DNA of 44,604 bases from IMG/VR virus record IMGVR_UViG_3300035665_000074, positions 1-44,604 of that record. One strand, given 5' to 3'. The stretch is from a virus. This document shows positions 36,572 through 43,586 of this stretch, one piece after another. The notes beneath the pieces were generated by a model that did no database searches, had not been told where the DNA came from, and worked only from the letters and a program-made list of their open reading frames with translations. Made by a program: the position numbers and the translations under genes. Numbering within the stretch: position 1 is the first letter of the stretch; the number at the start of each line of letters is the position of its first letter.

Positions 36572-37045
36572 ATGAGTATTACTTATACTTATCATATTTG
36601 TCAATTAAAAGTTGATGAAACAAATCAATCCCCTGATGGTGCAGTTGAATATATCAAAGCATACATTCGTGGAGAAGATGAAAATGGATTCAATACAACC
36701 GAAGTTTTTGATTTTAAATTGCCATTTGAAGAGATTGTATATCAAGATGAAGAACAGACAATAATTGATAACAATGGGAACATTCTATTAGATGAAAATG
36801 GAAATGAAATTAAGAAAATTGTTTCGGTAAAGTATATTAGACCAATTGATTGGAATAATTTTGTTCCATTTGAAGATCTCACCCCAGAAATCGTGGTTGG
36901 TTGGATTGAAACTCTATTAGAAGAATCTGAAAAAGAACAGTTAAAGAATACTGTTGCTAAAAAAATTCAATCTTTTTATGGTCTAAATGCTGAACAACCT
37001 ACAATGAGGCCAGCAACTCCTTGGAATGTTGAAACTCTTGAATGA
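36572..37045 (+). CDS. Tail-associated hypothetical protein (157 aa)
   Basis: A 157-aa acidic protein. The layout is a beta-sheet start (YTYHICQLKVDETNQSPDGA), an 'AYIRGEDENGFNTTEVFDF' strand pair, then a helix FEDLTPEIVVGWIETLLEES and a short C-terminal tail with RPATPWN. This plan resembles small phage proteins encoded near tail-fiber genes (beta domain, 'LTPE.V.GW' helix, Pro-Trp end). I cannot give a firm family. Location directly after the fibers suggests an assembly or chaperone role. Its end overlaps the next ORF by 20 bases. Confidence 0.75.
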   Translation: MSITYTYHICQLKVDETNQSPDGAVEYIKAYIRGEDENGFNTTEVFDFKLPFEEIVYQDEEQTIIDNNGNILLDENGNEIKKIVSVKYIRPIDWNNFVPFEDLTPEIVVGWIETLLEESEKEQLKNTVAKKIQSFYGLNAEQPTMRPATPWNVETLE

Positions 37046-37301
37046 ATACCGCAAACCAGAAGAAATCACTGAACTTCCAGAGCACACTGCAATTAATAAA
37101 GAAGGAGTACAAATTGGTTTAATTGCTCAAGAAGCATCGGAAGTACTACCAGAAATTGTTAAGCAAGAAAGTACTGGTGTTTATAGTGTTGATACTTCTA
37201 ATTTAACTTGGTATTTGATTAATGCTGTGAAACAACTTGATACTGAAAACCAAGACCTGAAAGCAAGAATAGAGGCTCTGGAGAACAAACTAAATACTTA
37301 A
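37026..37301 (+). CDS. Detached S74 chaperone C-terminal fragment (91 aa)
   Basis: This frame carries the second half of an S74 intramolecular chaperone domain: IGLIAQEASEVLPEIVKQES, then VDTSNLTWYLINAVKQLDTE and a coiled-coil end (DLKARIEALENKL). The first part, including the Ser-Asp and Lys of the self-cleavage site, is missing, so it cannot cleave itself. The open frame reaches back only to a stop at 37005-37007, inside the preceding gene and in another frame. It is either a remnant of a deleted fiber gene or a stand-alone trimerisation helper acting in trans. Translation could be coupled through the 20-base overlap. The S74 assignment is strong; whether it is expressed is uncertain. Confidence 0.65.
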   Translation: MLKLLNEYRKPEEITELPEHTAINKEGVQIGLIAQEASEVLPEIVKQESTGVYSVDTSNLTWYLINAVKQLDTENQDLKARIEALENKLNT

Positions 37302-37320
37302 AGATACATCATTATTCCAA

Positions 37321-37959
37321 ATGAAAAGAGTATTAATTGCAACGCCGTGCCTTGATGGCAAGGTTGATGCCTGGTTTGTTAATTCATTATATGAAAGTAC
37401 AAAACTTGGTCTTGCGAACGATATAATGTTCCAACCAGTGTTTCTTGCTAATGAGAGCATTCTACCAATGGCAAGAAATGAACTTCTGAATCTTGCCTAT
37501 AGAGAACGCTATGATGCAATGGTCTTTATTGATGATGACGAAGAATGGGATCCAAAAGTTCTTCTGAATATCGTGAATTCTCCAAAAGACGTAGTAGCAG
37601 TTCCAGTTGTTAATAAAGGTGATAAAAAAATCCAGTACAATGTCTATGATGTTCAGAAAGAACCAGACACGGATGGATACCTGAAGATTGGACGCTGTGG
37701 TACTGGATTCCTAAAACTCTCACAGAAAGTCATTCGTGACCTATGGGAGAGCAATCCTGTCTGTGAATTTCGAGGCAGACCACTAAAGTACATTTGCGAA
37801 TACACAGTCATTAATGATAGTTTTCACGGAGAAGATATTGTTCTCTGCGAAAAGATCAAAGAACTTGGTTACCAGATTTGGTTAAATCCAACACATACGG
37901 TGACACATATTGGAACCAAAAAGTTTAAAGGCGATTTTCAAAAGTCATATAACCTATGA
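37321..37959 (+). CDS. GT-A-type glycosyltransferase
   Basis: A 212-aa protein with a Rossmann-like GT-A start (KRVLIATPCLDGKVDAWFVN) and a DxD-type metal and nucleotide-sugar site at about residues 71-73 (MVFIDDDEEWDPKVL). An acceptor-side region (GRCGTGFLKLSQKVI) follows, and DSFHGEDIVLCEKIKELGY holds the likely catalytic acid. It ends with the THTVTHIGTKKFKGD segment typical of phage-encoded family 2-like enzymes. It would transfer a sugar from a nucleotide donor in the cytoplasm. First gene of a tightly packed cassette; its stop overlaps the next ATG (ATGA). The acceptor is not evident. Confidence 0.85.
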   Translation: MKRVLIATPCLDGKVDAWFVNSLYESTKLGLANDIMFQPVFLANESILPMARNELLNLAYRERYDAMVFIDDDEEWDPKVLLNIVNSPKDVVAVPVVNKGDKKIQYNVYDVQKEPDTDGYLKIGRCGTGFLKLSQKVIRDLWESNPVCEFRGRPLKYICEYTVINDSFHGEDIVLCEKIKELGYQIWLNPTHTVTHIGTKKFKGDFQKSYNL

Positions 37960-38696
37960 ACTCCATTGATATTGTAACACCTACAATGTGGTGTGTGGAA
38001 AATTTTATCGATTATCTGAAACAATACTGTGAATTCTCAGCAGTTAATTCGATTATTTTAATCGATAATCAAAAATCCAAAAGACCTAATGATCCGATTC
38101 TTCAGCATCCAAAGATTAAATTGGTTTGCTACAACAAAAACATCTATGTGAATCCTGCTTGGAATGAAGGTTACTATCGTTCCAATTCAGATGTTCTATG
38201 CATTTTGAATGATGATGTCTTTGTAGAAGAAGGTATCTTCAATTATATCTCCACATTGGATATGGAGAATATTGATATCATTGGTTCTTATCTGAAAGGA
38301 AGTGTTGATAACTTTCATATCGCACATCAACCAGATCAATCAGACGAACTGATCAAACTGAATATTCTAAAGAACAGACCGATTGGAAGTCAGAGTTATG
38401 CATTTGGTGTTTGTATGTTTATCAAACGCTCCAAGTACAAAGTCATTCCAAGCCTTTATAAGGTCTGGTATGGTGATGACTACTTAATTCAGAACTGTGA
38501 GAACATTTATGCTCTGAAAACCAATAAGATCAGTGGTGAAATTTCAAAAACTCTTGGAATCAAAAAAGGTCCGATACAAAAACGAATTGATCTGGACACA
38601 CATAATGCCTATCAGTACAATCACTTTAAGGGTGCAAAGCAATGGGACATTATAAAACATACTCTTCAACCTAAAACAAATATTTTTGGATACTAA
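37956..38696 (+). CDS. Second GT-A-like glycosyltransferase
   Basis: A 246-aa protein: MNSIDIVTPTMWCVENFIDY as the first Rossmann strand, SIILIDNQKSKRP, a NKNIYVNPAWNEGYYRSNSD segment typical of family 2 enzymes (the 'N.G...A.N.G' region), then LCILNDDVFVEEGIF with an NDD in place of the DxD motif. A VCMFIKRSKYKVIPSLYKVW segment and a GDDYLIQ motif resemble the acceptor and catalytic side. It overlaps the previous gene by 4 bases and the next by 1 (TAATG), so the three are surely co-translated. Probable glycosyltransferase with unknown donor and acceptor. Confidence 0.8.
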   Translation: MNSIDIVTPTMWCVENFIDYLKQYCEFSAVNSIILIDNQKSKRPNDPILQHPKIKLVCYNKNIYVNPAWNEGYYRSNSDVLCILNDDVFVEEGIFNYISTLDMENIDIIGSYLKGSVDNFHIAHQPDQSDELIKLNILKNRPIGSQSYAFGVCMFIKRSKYKVIPSLYKVWYGDDYLIQNCENIYALKTNKISGEISKTLGIKKGPIQKRIDLDTHNAYQYNHFKGAKQWDIIKHTLQPKTNIFGY

Positions 38697-39271
38697 TGGA
38701 AAACGAACTTCGCATTATAGAACAAGTTCCAACGGGTTGGACTGATCATATTACATTTGCCCAATGGATTGTTAACAGAAAAAATCCAGAAGTGACTGTA
38801 GATCTAGGTGTTGATTTTGGTTATTCAACATTCTGCTTTGCTCTACCAAAGATCGGTACAGTATATGGTATCGATTGCTTTGAAGGAGATCCAATGGTAG
38901 GATTTAAAAACACGTTTGAATATGTCAAGCAAAAGAAAAAAGAACTTCAATTCAATCACGTTAAGTTTGTAAAAGGTTACTTTGGAATGGTTGCAAAACA
39001 ATGGAAGCATCCAATTGATATTCTACACATTGATGGTTATCACACTTATCAAGCAGTGAAGAATGATTATGATACCTGGAGCAAATTTGTAAAAGACGAT
39101 GGTGTGATTTTATTTCACGATACCTTTGTTCAAAAACCAGGATATGAAGTCGATAGATTTTTTGCAGAATTGAATCTACCTAAGGTCAATTTCACCTGCT
39201 CTTATGGTCTTGGTGTGGTATCAAAGGACCAGGATTTAATAGAAGAAATCCGAACCACGTTTCAACTTTAA
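38696..39271 (+). CDS. SAM-dependent methyltransferase (class I, Methyltransf_24-like)
   Basis: A 191-aa protein with the class I Rossmann plan: VTVDLGVDFGYSTFCFAL (motif I, SAM-binding, near residue 35), VYGIDCFEGDP (acidic loop binding the ribose), VKFVKGYFGMVAKQWKHPI, then ILHIDGYHTYQAVKNDYDTW and VKDDGVILFHDTF, the DGxHxYxxVxxD signature of small sugar methyltransferases. Gly in motif I is partly replaced (DLGVDFG). It probably adds a methyl group to a sugar made or attached by the adjacent glycosyltransferases. Translation is coupled to the preceding gene. Confidence 0.85.
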   Translation: MENELRIIEQVPTGWTDHITFAQWIVNRKNPEVTVDLGVDFGYSTFCFALPKIGTVYGIDCFEGDPMVGFKNTFEYVKQKKKELQFNHVKFVKGYFGMVAKQWKHPIDILHIDGYHTYQAVKNDYDTWSKFVKDDGVILFHDTFVQKPGYEVDRFFAELNLPKVNFTCSYGLGVVSKDQDLIEEIRTTFQL

Positions 39272-39317
39272 GCGTTTTAAATCTCTTATACATAATATAG
39301 AATGAATTGAAATTTTT

Positions 39318-40226
39318 ATGAGTTCTAAAAAGTACTGCATATTCCACGTTCAGGGTGGAATCGGAAAGCACATTGCAGCAACAGCAGTCGCAAAGTGTAT
39401 TAAAAACAATTATCCTGATAGGAAGTTAATTGTAGTTTGCGTCTACACAGAAATCTTTATCAACATTTCTTTTGTTGATCGTGTCTATCAATTAGGAAAT
39501 ACGAGTTACTTCTATCAGAATTATATTCGTGATAAGGACTCACTCATCTTCCAACACGAACCTTATTATACAACGGACCATATTCACAAGAAACTTCCAC
39601 TGATTGAAAATTGGTGTAAGTTATATAATCTTAAATTTAATAATGAAAAACCAGAACTGAAGTTTAATAATCTTCAGAAAAATATTTCCAGAGAAGTTTG
39701 GTGCAAGGGTAAAAAACCTGTAATGGTCATTCATACCAATGGAGGTATGATGACGACAGATGCCAAACCATATTCCTGGACTCGTGATATGCCATTTGAA
39801 CTGGCACAGAGAATTGTAGATCATTACAAGGACAAGTATCACATTTATCAAATTACCAAATTGAACTCTCCAAAACTGGAGGATGCTTATCCAATTTTTG
39901 CAACTCCAGAAAGTTCACTATCTCTCATCGAACTTTTTAGTATTCTTATACATAGTAAGAAGAGAATCTTAATCGACTCCTGTATGCAACACGCAGCAGC
40001 AGCATTAAGATTACCCTCTACAGTTCTTTGGAGCGGCACGAGTCCGAAAGTTTTTGGTTATGAAATGCACGATAATATCTGCACCGAAATTCCATATGAC
40101 TTTAAACTTCCAGGAAGTTACTTTTTTGATTTTGATTTCAATGGAAACGAAGTAGAGTATCCATTTGGAGAACAAGAAGAACTTTATGATTTTGATAAAG
40201 TCATTGCATCTATCGACAAACAATAG
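39318..40226 (+). CDS. Glycosyltransferase family 9 / heptosyltransferase-like protein
   Basis: A 302-aa GT-B-like protein. The start (KYCIFHVQGGIGKHIAATAV) matches the family 9 'GGIGDxxxxTP' element, with Lys in place of the usual Asp. Residues about 219-237 (LIDSCMQHAAAALRLPSTVL) match the nucleotide-sugar-binding 'DSGPxHLAaAl..Ptv.l' element, and WSGTSPKVFGYE follows as the 'GxTxPxxxGP' region. Family 9 enzymes move heptose-type sugars onto lipopolysaccharide core; here the acceptor could be host LPS or a phage glycan. A gap of 46 bases with a TATACATAATATAG stretch precedes it and may hold a promoter. Confidence 0.8.
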   Translation: MSSKKYCIFHVQGGIGKHIAATAVAKCIKNNYPDRKLIVVCVYTEIFINISFVDRVYQLGNTSYFYQNYIRDKDSLIFQHEPYYTTDHIHKKLPLIENWCKLYNLKFNNEKPELKFNNLQKNISREVWCKGKKPVMVIHTNGGMMTTDAKPYSWTRDMPFELAQRIVDHYKDKYHIYQITKLNSPKLEDAYPIFATPESSLSLIELFSILIHSKKRILIDSCMQHAAAALRLPSTVLWSGTSPKVFGYEMHDNICTEIPYDFKLPGSYFFDFDFNGNEVEYPFGEQEELYDFDKVIASIDKQ

Positions 40227-40241
40227 GAGGATTAAAAACCA

Positions 40242-41189
40242 ATGAAGGAAATGATTAAAGAAATTATCCGTGAGGAAATGAGCAGAATGAATAAAACATT
40301 CTATTTTATGGCAGGTCTTCCAAGGTCTGGAAGCACACTGCTTTCGTCAATTCTAAACCAGAATCCAAGATTTTATTCTGGACCTAGCTCTCCTGTAGTA
40401 CCTACAATGATTGCTCTGGAGAATAGCCTTGCCAATGATGAACTGTATCTGGGTTATCCAAAACCACAACAAGCAAGAGAAATCATTGCTTCAGTTCTTC
40501 CCCAGTTTTATGGTGATCGTCCAGAACCAGTAATTTTCGATAAGAACCGTTCTTGGACTGTTCGTATGGAATATATTCCTGGTTACTTTGATGTTCCACC
40601 TAAGGTTATCTGCCCTGTTCGTGACACTGCAGAGATTCTGACTTCGTTTATCTCAATGATTCGTCGCAATCCTTATCAGGTTGATGGACGTATTAACTTC
40701 ATTGATGAAATGCTCATCAAGAATAACATTCCTCTGACGGATGATAATCGTTGCGAACTGCTTGCAAGCCCTGCAGGTATTCTTGGTCAGTCGGTAGAAG
40801 GACTCAGAAAAGCACTAATGGAAGGTTATGATGAATCACTGCACTTTGTAGAGTATCGTGAGTTAACAACCAATCCTCAGGAAACTATTCAAAAACTTTA
40901 TGAGTTCTTGGGTGAAGAACCATTTGAACATACCTTTGATAATCTTAAGAATGAAAATCGTGAGAATGATGGTATGGTTTATGGATTTGCTGATATGCAC
41001 GAAGTACGTCCAGTTGTAAAATCAACTGCACCAAGTCCAGAAGAAATTCTCTCAGAAGAAATTCTAGAGAAGTGCAAGAACACTGAGTTCTGGAGAGTCG
41101 TACAAGATACCGATGAGGTAGAAGAAACTGAAGAAGTTTCGGAAATCACTACCGAAGAGTCAGATGATTCTGGTTTAATCGGTGGTTGA
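40242..41189 (+). CDS. Sulfotransferase-family protein
   Basis: A 315-aa protein. The PAPS 5'-phosphosulfate loop GLPRSGSTLLSSIL lies at residues 25-38, followed by NQNPRFYSGPSSPV. VICPVRDTAEILTSFISM holds the Arg/Ser region that binds the 3'-phosphate, and FVEYRELTTNPQETIQKLYE is the typical C-terminal 'yEdl..dP...l..i..fLg' element of the family. It ends with an acidic Glu-rich tail (VEETEEVSEIT). It would move sulfate from PAPS to a sugar or protein hydroxyl. An AGGAGG site lies 11 bases before the ATG; in-frame ATGs at 40251 and 40257 to 40270 are alternatives. As the last gene of the sugar cassette, it suggests a sulfated glycan. Confidence 0.88.
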   Translation: MKEMIKEIIREEMSRMNKTFYFMAGLPRSGSTLLSSILNQNPRFYSGPSSPVVPTMIALENSLANDELYLGYPKPQQAREIIASVLPQFYGDRPEPVIFDKNRSWTVRMEYIPGYFDVPPKVICPVRDTAEILTSFISMIRRNPYQVDGRINFIDEMLIKNNIPLTDDNRCELLASPAGILGQSVEGLRKALMEGYDESLHFVEYRELTTNPQETIQKLYEFLGEEPFEHTFDNLKNENRENDGMVYGFADMHEVRPVVKSTAPSPEEILSEEILEKCKNTEFWRVVQDTDEVEETEEVSEITTEESDDSGLIGG

Positions 41190-41193
41190 TATT

Positions 41194-41201
41194 CATAAAT
41201 A
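41194..41201 (+). promoter_or_regulatory. Late-promoter motif CATAAATA before the 85-aa gene
   Basis: Lies 20 bases before the ATG at 41222, with AAGGAG between. Predicted leader about 15 bases. It fits expression of a late, abundant small protein. Confidence 0.55.
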
Positions 41202-41221
41202 AACTAAAAAGGAGTTAAACA

Positions 41222-41479
41222 ATGTCTGAAGAAACTAAAGTTCCTACTGCTGAAGAAATTGCTGGTGCTATCTCTGCAATGCGTGATAGTGTATGGGTAA
41301 TTACGAGTGAGATGGAAAAGGAAGAAGTCACTAAGGAAGTCGTTGATGCTGTTGGTAGAAACGTTGCACACTTAGAACTTCAAATGGGTAACGAGCACAT
41401 TAGTGGTGCTGATGATGACCTTTCTGATGTTGAAGCAGCAATCACTGCTGGTAAAGCATTCGTTGCAGAACATAGCTGA
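41222..41479 (+). CDS. Small acidic phage protein (85 aa)
   Basis: An 85-aa acidic, largely helical protein (SEETKVPTAEEIAGAISAMR, KEVVDAVGRNVAHLELQMGN, SDVEAAITAGKAFVAEHS). It has a strong ribosome-binding site, its own late-promoter motif and a terminator 18 bases after the stop codon, so it can form a single-gene transcription unit. Family and function are not recognised. The expression signals suggest a highly made late protein, perhaps a minor virion or host-interaction protein. Confidence 0.8.
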   Translation: MSEETKVPTAEEIAGAISAMRDSVWVITSEMEKEEVTKEVVDAVGRNVAHLELQMGNEHISGADDDLSDVEAAITAGKAFVAEHS

Positions 41480-41497
41480 AGCTAAACCCTGATCTTC

Positions 41498-41529
41498 AAA
41501 GGCGACAAACCTAGTCTAGTCGCCTTTTT
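41498..41529 (+). terminator. Intrinsic terminator after the 85-aa gene
   Basis: A perfect 9-bp stem (AAAGGCGAC / GTCGCCTTT) with a 12-base loop, continuing into a short T run. It lies just after the stop codon and directly before a sigma70-like promoter. Confidence 0.9.
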
Positions 41530-41544
41530 AGGTCTTGTCAATAC

Positions 41545-41573
41545 TTGACAGAATAAATTTTTTAATTTAATAT
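41545..41573 (+). promoter_or_regulatory. Sigma70-like promoter (TTGACA - 17 bp - TAATAT)
   Basis: A perfect -35 hexamer at 41545-41550 and a four-of-six -10 hexamer at 41568-41573. It lies between a terminator and the 70-aa gene, where a new transcript is expected. Host RNA polymerase could use it early in infection. Confidence 0.7.
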
Positions 41574-41594
41574 AGAAGTATTTAAAAGAAACCA

Positions 41595-41807
41595 ATGAAC
41601 GAACAACAACTACACCTACAGTCTGCTATTCAACAGCAGAGTGAATTGATTCAAGAAATTCAAGAACTGAATACTAAGATTGTTGAAAAAAGAGAGATGG
41701 CAGTGAAACTCCAAGGAATCATTGAATATCTTCAACAAACTGGTGTGACTGTTCCAGAACCAGAAGTTGCTGAAGAGACTGCAGAAGCGGAAGTAGCAGC
41801 AGAATAA
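41595..41807 (+). CDS. Small coiled-coil protein (70 aa)
   Basis: A 70-aa protein made of one long helix rich in Gln, Glu and Lys (LQSAIQQQSELIQEIQELN, IVEKREMAVKLQGIIEYLQQ) with heptad-like spacing, followed by an acidic Ala/Glu/Val tail. It probably forms a coiled-coil dimer or trimer. First gene behind the sigma70-like promoter and 4 bases before the glutaredoxin gene, so co-transcribed. Function unknown. Confidence 0.75.
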   Translation: MNEQQLHLQSAIQQQSELIQEIQELNTKIVEKREMAVKLQGIIEYLQQTGVTVPEPEVAEETAEAEVAAE

Positions 41808-41811
41808 TTCA

Positions 41812-42054
41812 ATGAATTTCACAGTATATTCTAAAGATAATTGCCCCTATTGCTATAAAGTTAAACAAGTCCTTGAATTGACTGGAAGTAGTTATGTAGT
41901 GTATAATTTAGGTGAGCATTTCTCTAGAGAAGAGTTTTATGCTGAATTTGGGCAAGGATCAACCTTTCCTCAAGTTGTTTGCGATGATCAAAAGATAGGA
42001 GGATCCGTTGACACAATCAAATTCCTCAAGGAGCAACAAATCATCAAATCCTAA
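41812..42054 (+). CDS. nrdC: Glutaredoxin (NrdC-like)
   Basis: An 80-aa glutaredoxin fold. The redox site CPYC is at residues 11-14 (YSKDNCPYCYKVKQVLE). The cis-proline element STFPQVV lies near residues 50-56, and the glutathione-binding GG is in KIGGSVDTIKFL. Length is normal for phage glutaredoxins. It would supply electrons to ribonucleotide reductase for phage DNA synthesis in the cytoplasm, and could also reduce protein thiols. That second role is of interest because the fiber proteins upstream are rich in cysteine. All key residues are present. The gene follows the coiled-coil gene by 4 bases. Confidence 0.9.
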   Translation: MNFTVYSKDNCPYCYKVKQVLELTGSSYVVYNLGEHFSREEFYAEFGQGSTFPQVVCDDQKIGGSVDTIKFLKEQQIIKS

Positions 42055-42071
42055 CCTAAATAAAAAGGAAG

Positions 42072-42234
42072 ACCACTTTAATCGTGGTGTTGAATTGATT
42101 CTTAATGGAGGAAAAAGAAAGCAAACTCAACCTTTCCACATCATCTTTGAAAAGATGGTTTGCTTTCTGAATCGGGAAGTAACCATCTATTTTGAATTTT
42201 CCTTTAAATCAAGGAAAAGAAAAGTAGTTTCCCG
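42072..42234 (+). ncRNA. Structured spacer RNA: two nested stem-loop pairs before the membrane-protein gene
   Basis: Between nrdC and the next gene the RNA can form (i) a 5-bp hairpin ACCAC/GTGGT at 42072-42088; (ii) an 11-bp perfect stem 42116-42126 with 42158-42168, enclosing a 6-bp hairpin with a TGAA tetraloop at 42142-42157 that stacks directly on it; (iii) a 6-bp stem 42173-42178 with 42229-42234, enclosing an 8-bp hairpin at 42197-42218. Stem (iii) ends one base into the GGAG ribosome-binding site (42234-42237) of the gene at 42246. A frame is also open through the stretch but lacks an ATG start. A regulatory leader or RNA processing site is likely. Confidence 0.5.
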
Positions 42235-42245
42235 GAGAAAAAGAA

Positions 42246-42476
42246 ATGTTAGCAACTAGTTTGGTTTTAGGTTGTTTTTTAACAGTATTATTTCTTATAG
42301 TGGGACTTGTAACTGGTTGGGTCGCCCGAGAATATATGATGAATTATCAGGACCGTCCAAAACTCCATCCAGAGTTTTTTGATAGCAAAGGCAATGTAAT
42401 TCCTGATGAAGTATTAGCAATTAGCTTTAATCCTGATTACTTCGATGATTACGAAGATGAGGATGAAGAGGAATAA
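42246..42476 (+). CDS. Small membrane-anchored protein (76 aa)
   Basis: A 76-aa protein with an N-terminal transmembrane segment at about residues 3-26 (SLVLGCFLTVLFLIVGLVTG) followed by WVAREYMMNYQ and a soluble tail (HPEFFDSKGNVIPDEVLAIS) ending in an acidic EDEDEEE run. The tail should face the cytoplasm. A GGAG site lies 8 bases before the ATG and is partly covered by the last stem of the upstream structured spacer. No function is recognised; I believe similar short ORFs occur in related phages, from memory only. Confidence 0.8.
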   Translation: MLATSLVLGCFLTVLFLIVGLVTGWVAREYMMNYQDRPKLHPEFFDSKGNVIPDEVLAISFNPDYFDDYEDEDEEE

Positions 42477-42512
42477 CTAAATAGTGTAAATGAATTTAGA
42501 TTTTGGATTTTT

Positions 42513-43118
42513 ATGACTACAACAACACAGAAAAAAGTAACTAGCAAACCCAAAACAGTTACTGCCAAAACAAAGACAGAACAGATTCCAGATCTTCCTG
42601 GAAATCCATTTGCATTTGAAGTTCTTCAACTTGTTTCAAAGCAAAGATCAAATGCTAAAAAAGTTGAAGCACTGAGAAAATATGACCATCCTTCTTTGAA
42701 GGCAATTTTTATTTGGAACTTTGATGAGAGTATCATCTCAGTTCTTCCTCCTGGAGATGTTCCTTATGCCGCTACAAATGAACAGACTTCATTTAGCGGA
42801 ACTCTCTCTGGAAAAATTGATGACGCTGTTTCCAAAATGGGAGAACTTGGAAGTAACTCTCTAGGATCTCAGGATCAAGGGCGTTCATCGATTCGCAAAG
42901 AATATGAGAAGTTTTATAATTTCGTTAAAGGTGGAAATGATGGACTGAGTTCTCTTCGTAGAGAAACAATGTTCATTAATATCCTACAAGGACTTCATCC
43001 TTTTGAAGCAGAAATTCTGTGTCTTGTAAAGGATAAAAGACTTGAAGAAAAGTATAAGATTACAAAGGAAGTTGTATCTGAAGCTTATCCCGACATTCAG
43101 TGGGGAGGGCGTTCGTGA
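42513..43118 (+). CDS. Conserved phage hypothetical protein (201 aa)
   Basis: A 201-aa protein with a Lys/Thr-rich disordered start (residues 1-28), then a mostly helical domain: NPFAFEVLQLVSKQRSNAKK, LKAIFIWNFDESIISVLPPG, SSIRKEYEKFYNFVKGGNDG, RRETMFINILQGLHPFEAEI, LCLVKDKRLEEKYKITKEVV. The 'LPPG.VPY', 'LRREYKxFYxFVKGGN' and 'RRETMFIxxLxGLHPxEAExL' elements fit a protein family of T4-like phages, which I recall only as a domain of unknown function. It overlaps the next gene by 4 bases (GTGA). Its role is unknown; the genome neighbourhood suggests replication or nucleotide metabolism rather than virion structure. Confidence 0.8.
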   Translation: MTTTTQKKVTSKPKTVTAKTKTEQIPDLPGNPFAFEVLQLVSKQRSNAKKVEALRKYDHPSLKAIFIWNFDESIISVLPPGDVPYAATNEQTSFSGTLSGKIDDAVSKMGELGSNSLGSQDQGRSSIRKEYEKFYNFVKGGNDGLSSLRRETMFINILQGLHPFEAEILCLVKDKRLEEKYKITKEVVSEAYPDIQWGGRS

Positions 43119-43453
43119 GTCAGGTTCTTGAAAAAGTACAGGAAAAGCATATGGACCATTGGACACCCGCAGAAAAAGAAACTTGTAAGTCACGTTATGG
43201 TTGCGACATTCTGATTGAAAATGGTTCTTATGCTGATGTCTGCACTAAAGAGGCACCCAATGATGCCTATATCATTAAGTATCTTGTAGATGATAAGATT
43301 TGTTTCGATCTGACCAGAGGAACAAGAACTCGTTTGTTTGATATGTACTGGGATAAGTTTCGTGAAAATTTAAAGAGTATTGGTTTTGGATATGGTAGAC
43401 ATAATCCAAAGACCTGGGGTTATAAAGCACCCGAAAAGAAAAAGCGAAAGTGA
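43115..43453 (+). CDS. Phage hypothetical protein (112 aa, GTG start)
   Basis: A 112-aa protein starting at GTG 43115 (M)SQVLEKVQEKHMDHW. I prefer this start because a strong GGGGAGGG ribosome-binding site (43102-43109) lies 5 bases before it and the GTG overlaps the previous stop as GTGA. A longer frame from GTG 43100 would leave that site inside the gene. The protein has CKSRYGCDILIENGSYADVC, VDDKICFDLTRGTRTRLFDM and a basic end (APEKKKRK), which suggests nucleic-acid contact. The family is not recognised. A pair of overlapping hairpins follows the stop. Confidence 0.78.
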   Translation: MSQVLEKVQEKHMDHWTPAEKETCKSRYGCDILIENGSYADVCTKEAPNDAYIIKYLVDDKICFDLTRGTRTRLFDMYWDKFRENLKSIGFGYGRHNPKTWGYKAPEKKKRK

Positions 43454-43479
43454 TTTCCCAGATCGGGGAAAAATTTCCC
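43454..43479 (+). terminator. Two mutually exclusive hairpins TTTCCC / GGGAAA / TTTCCC
   Basis: The GGGAAA at 43466-43471 can pair either with TTTCCC at 43454-43459 (6-base loop) or with TTTCCC at 43474-43479 (2-base spacer). No long T run follows. It marks the end of the gene cluster and could be a weak terminator or switch. Confidence 0.45.
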
Positions 43480-43560
43480 GGCAAAATTTTGACTTCTTAA
43501 AGTTTTCTAAAATTGTATCAGGAAATACACACAAAACTTCCTAAATACAGTGAATAGAGG

Positions 43561-43566
43561 TATAAT
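43561..43566 (+). promoter_or_regulatory. Probable -10 element TATAAT before the 68-aa secreted protein gene
   Basis: A perfect TATAAT held in the loop of a 5-bp inverted repeat (AGAGG...CCTCT, 43556-43574). A -35 match at 17 bp is poor (TTCCTA), but a CTAAATA motif lies at 43541-43547. A promoter is plausible because hairpins end the previous cluster just upstream. Confidence 0.5.
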
Positions 43567-43586
43567 AATCCTCTAACGTTCATCCT

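Noticed and set aside
42008-42259. An 83-codon open frame starting at TTG inside nrdC
   Set aside because: It lacks an ATG and a ribosome-binding site, overlaps the glutaredoxin end, uses rarer Arg codons and lies over strong inverted repeats. I treat the stretch as a structured spacer, though a coding role is not excluded.
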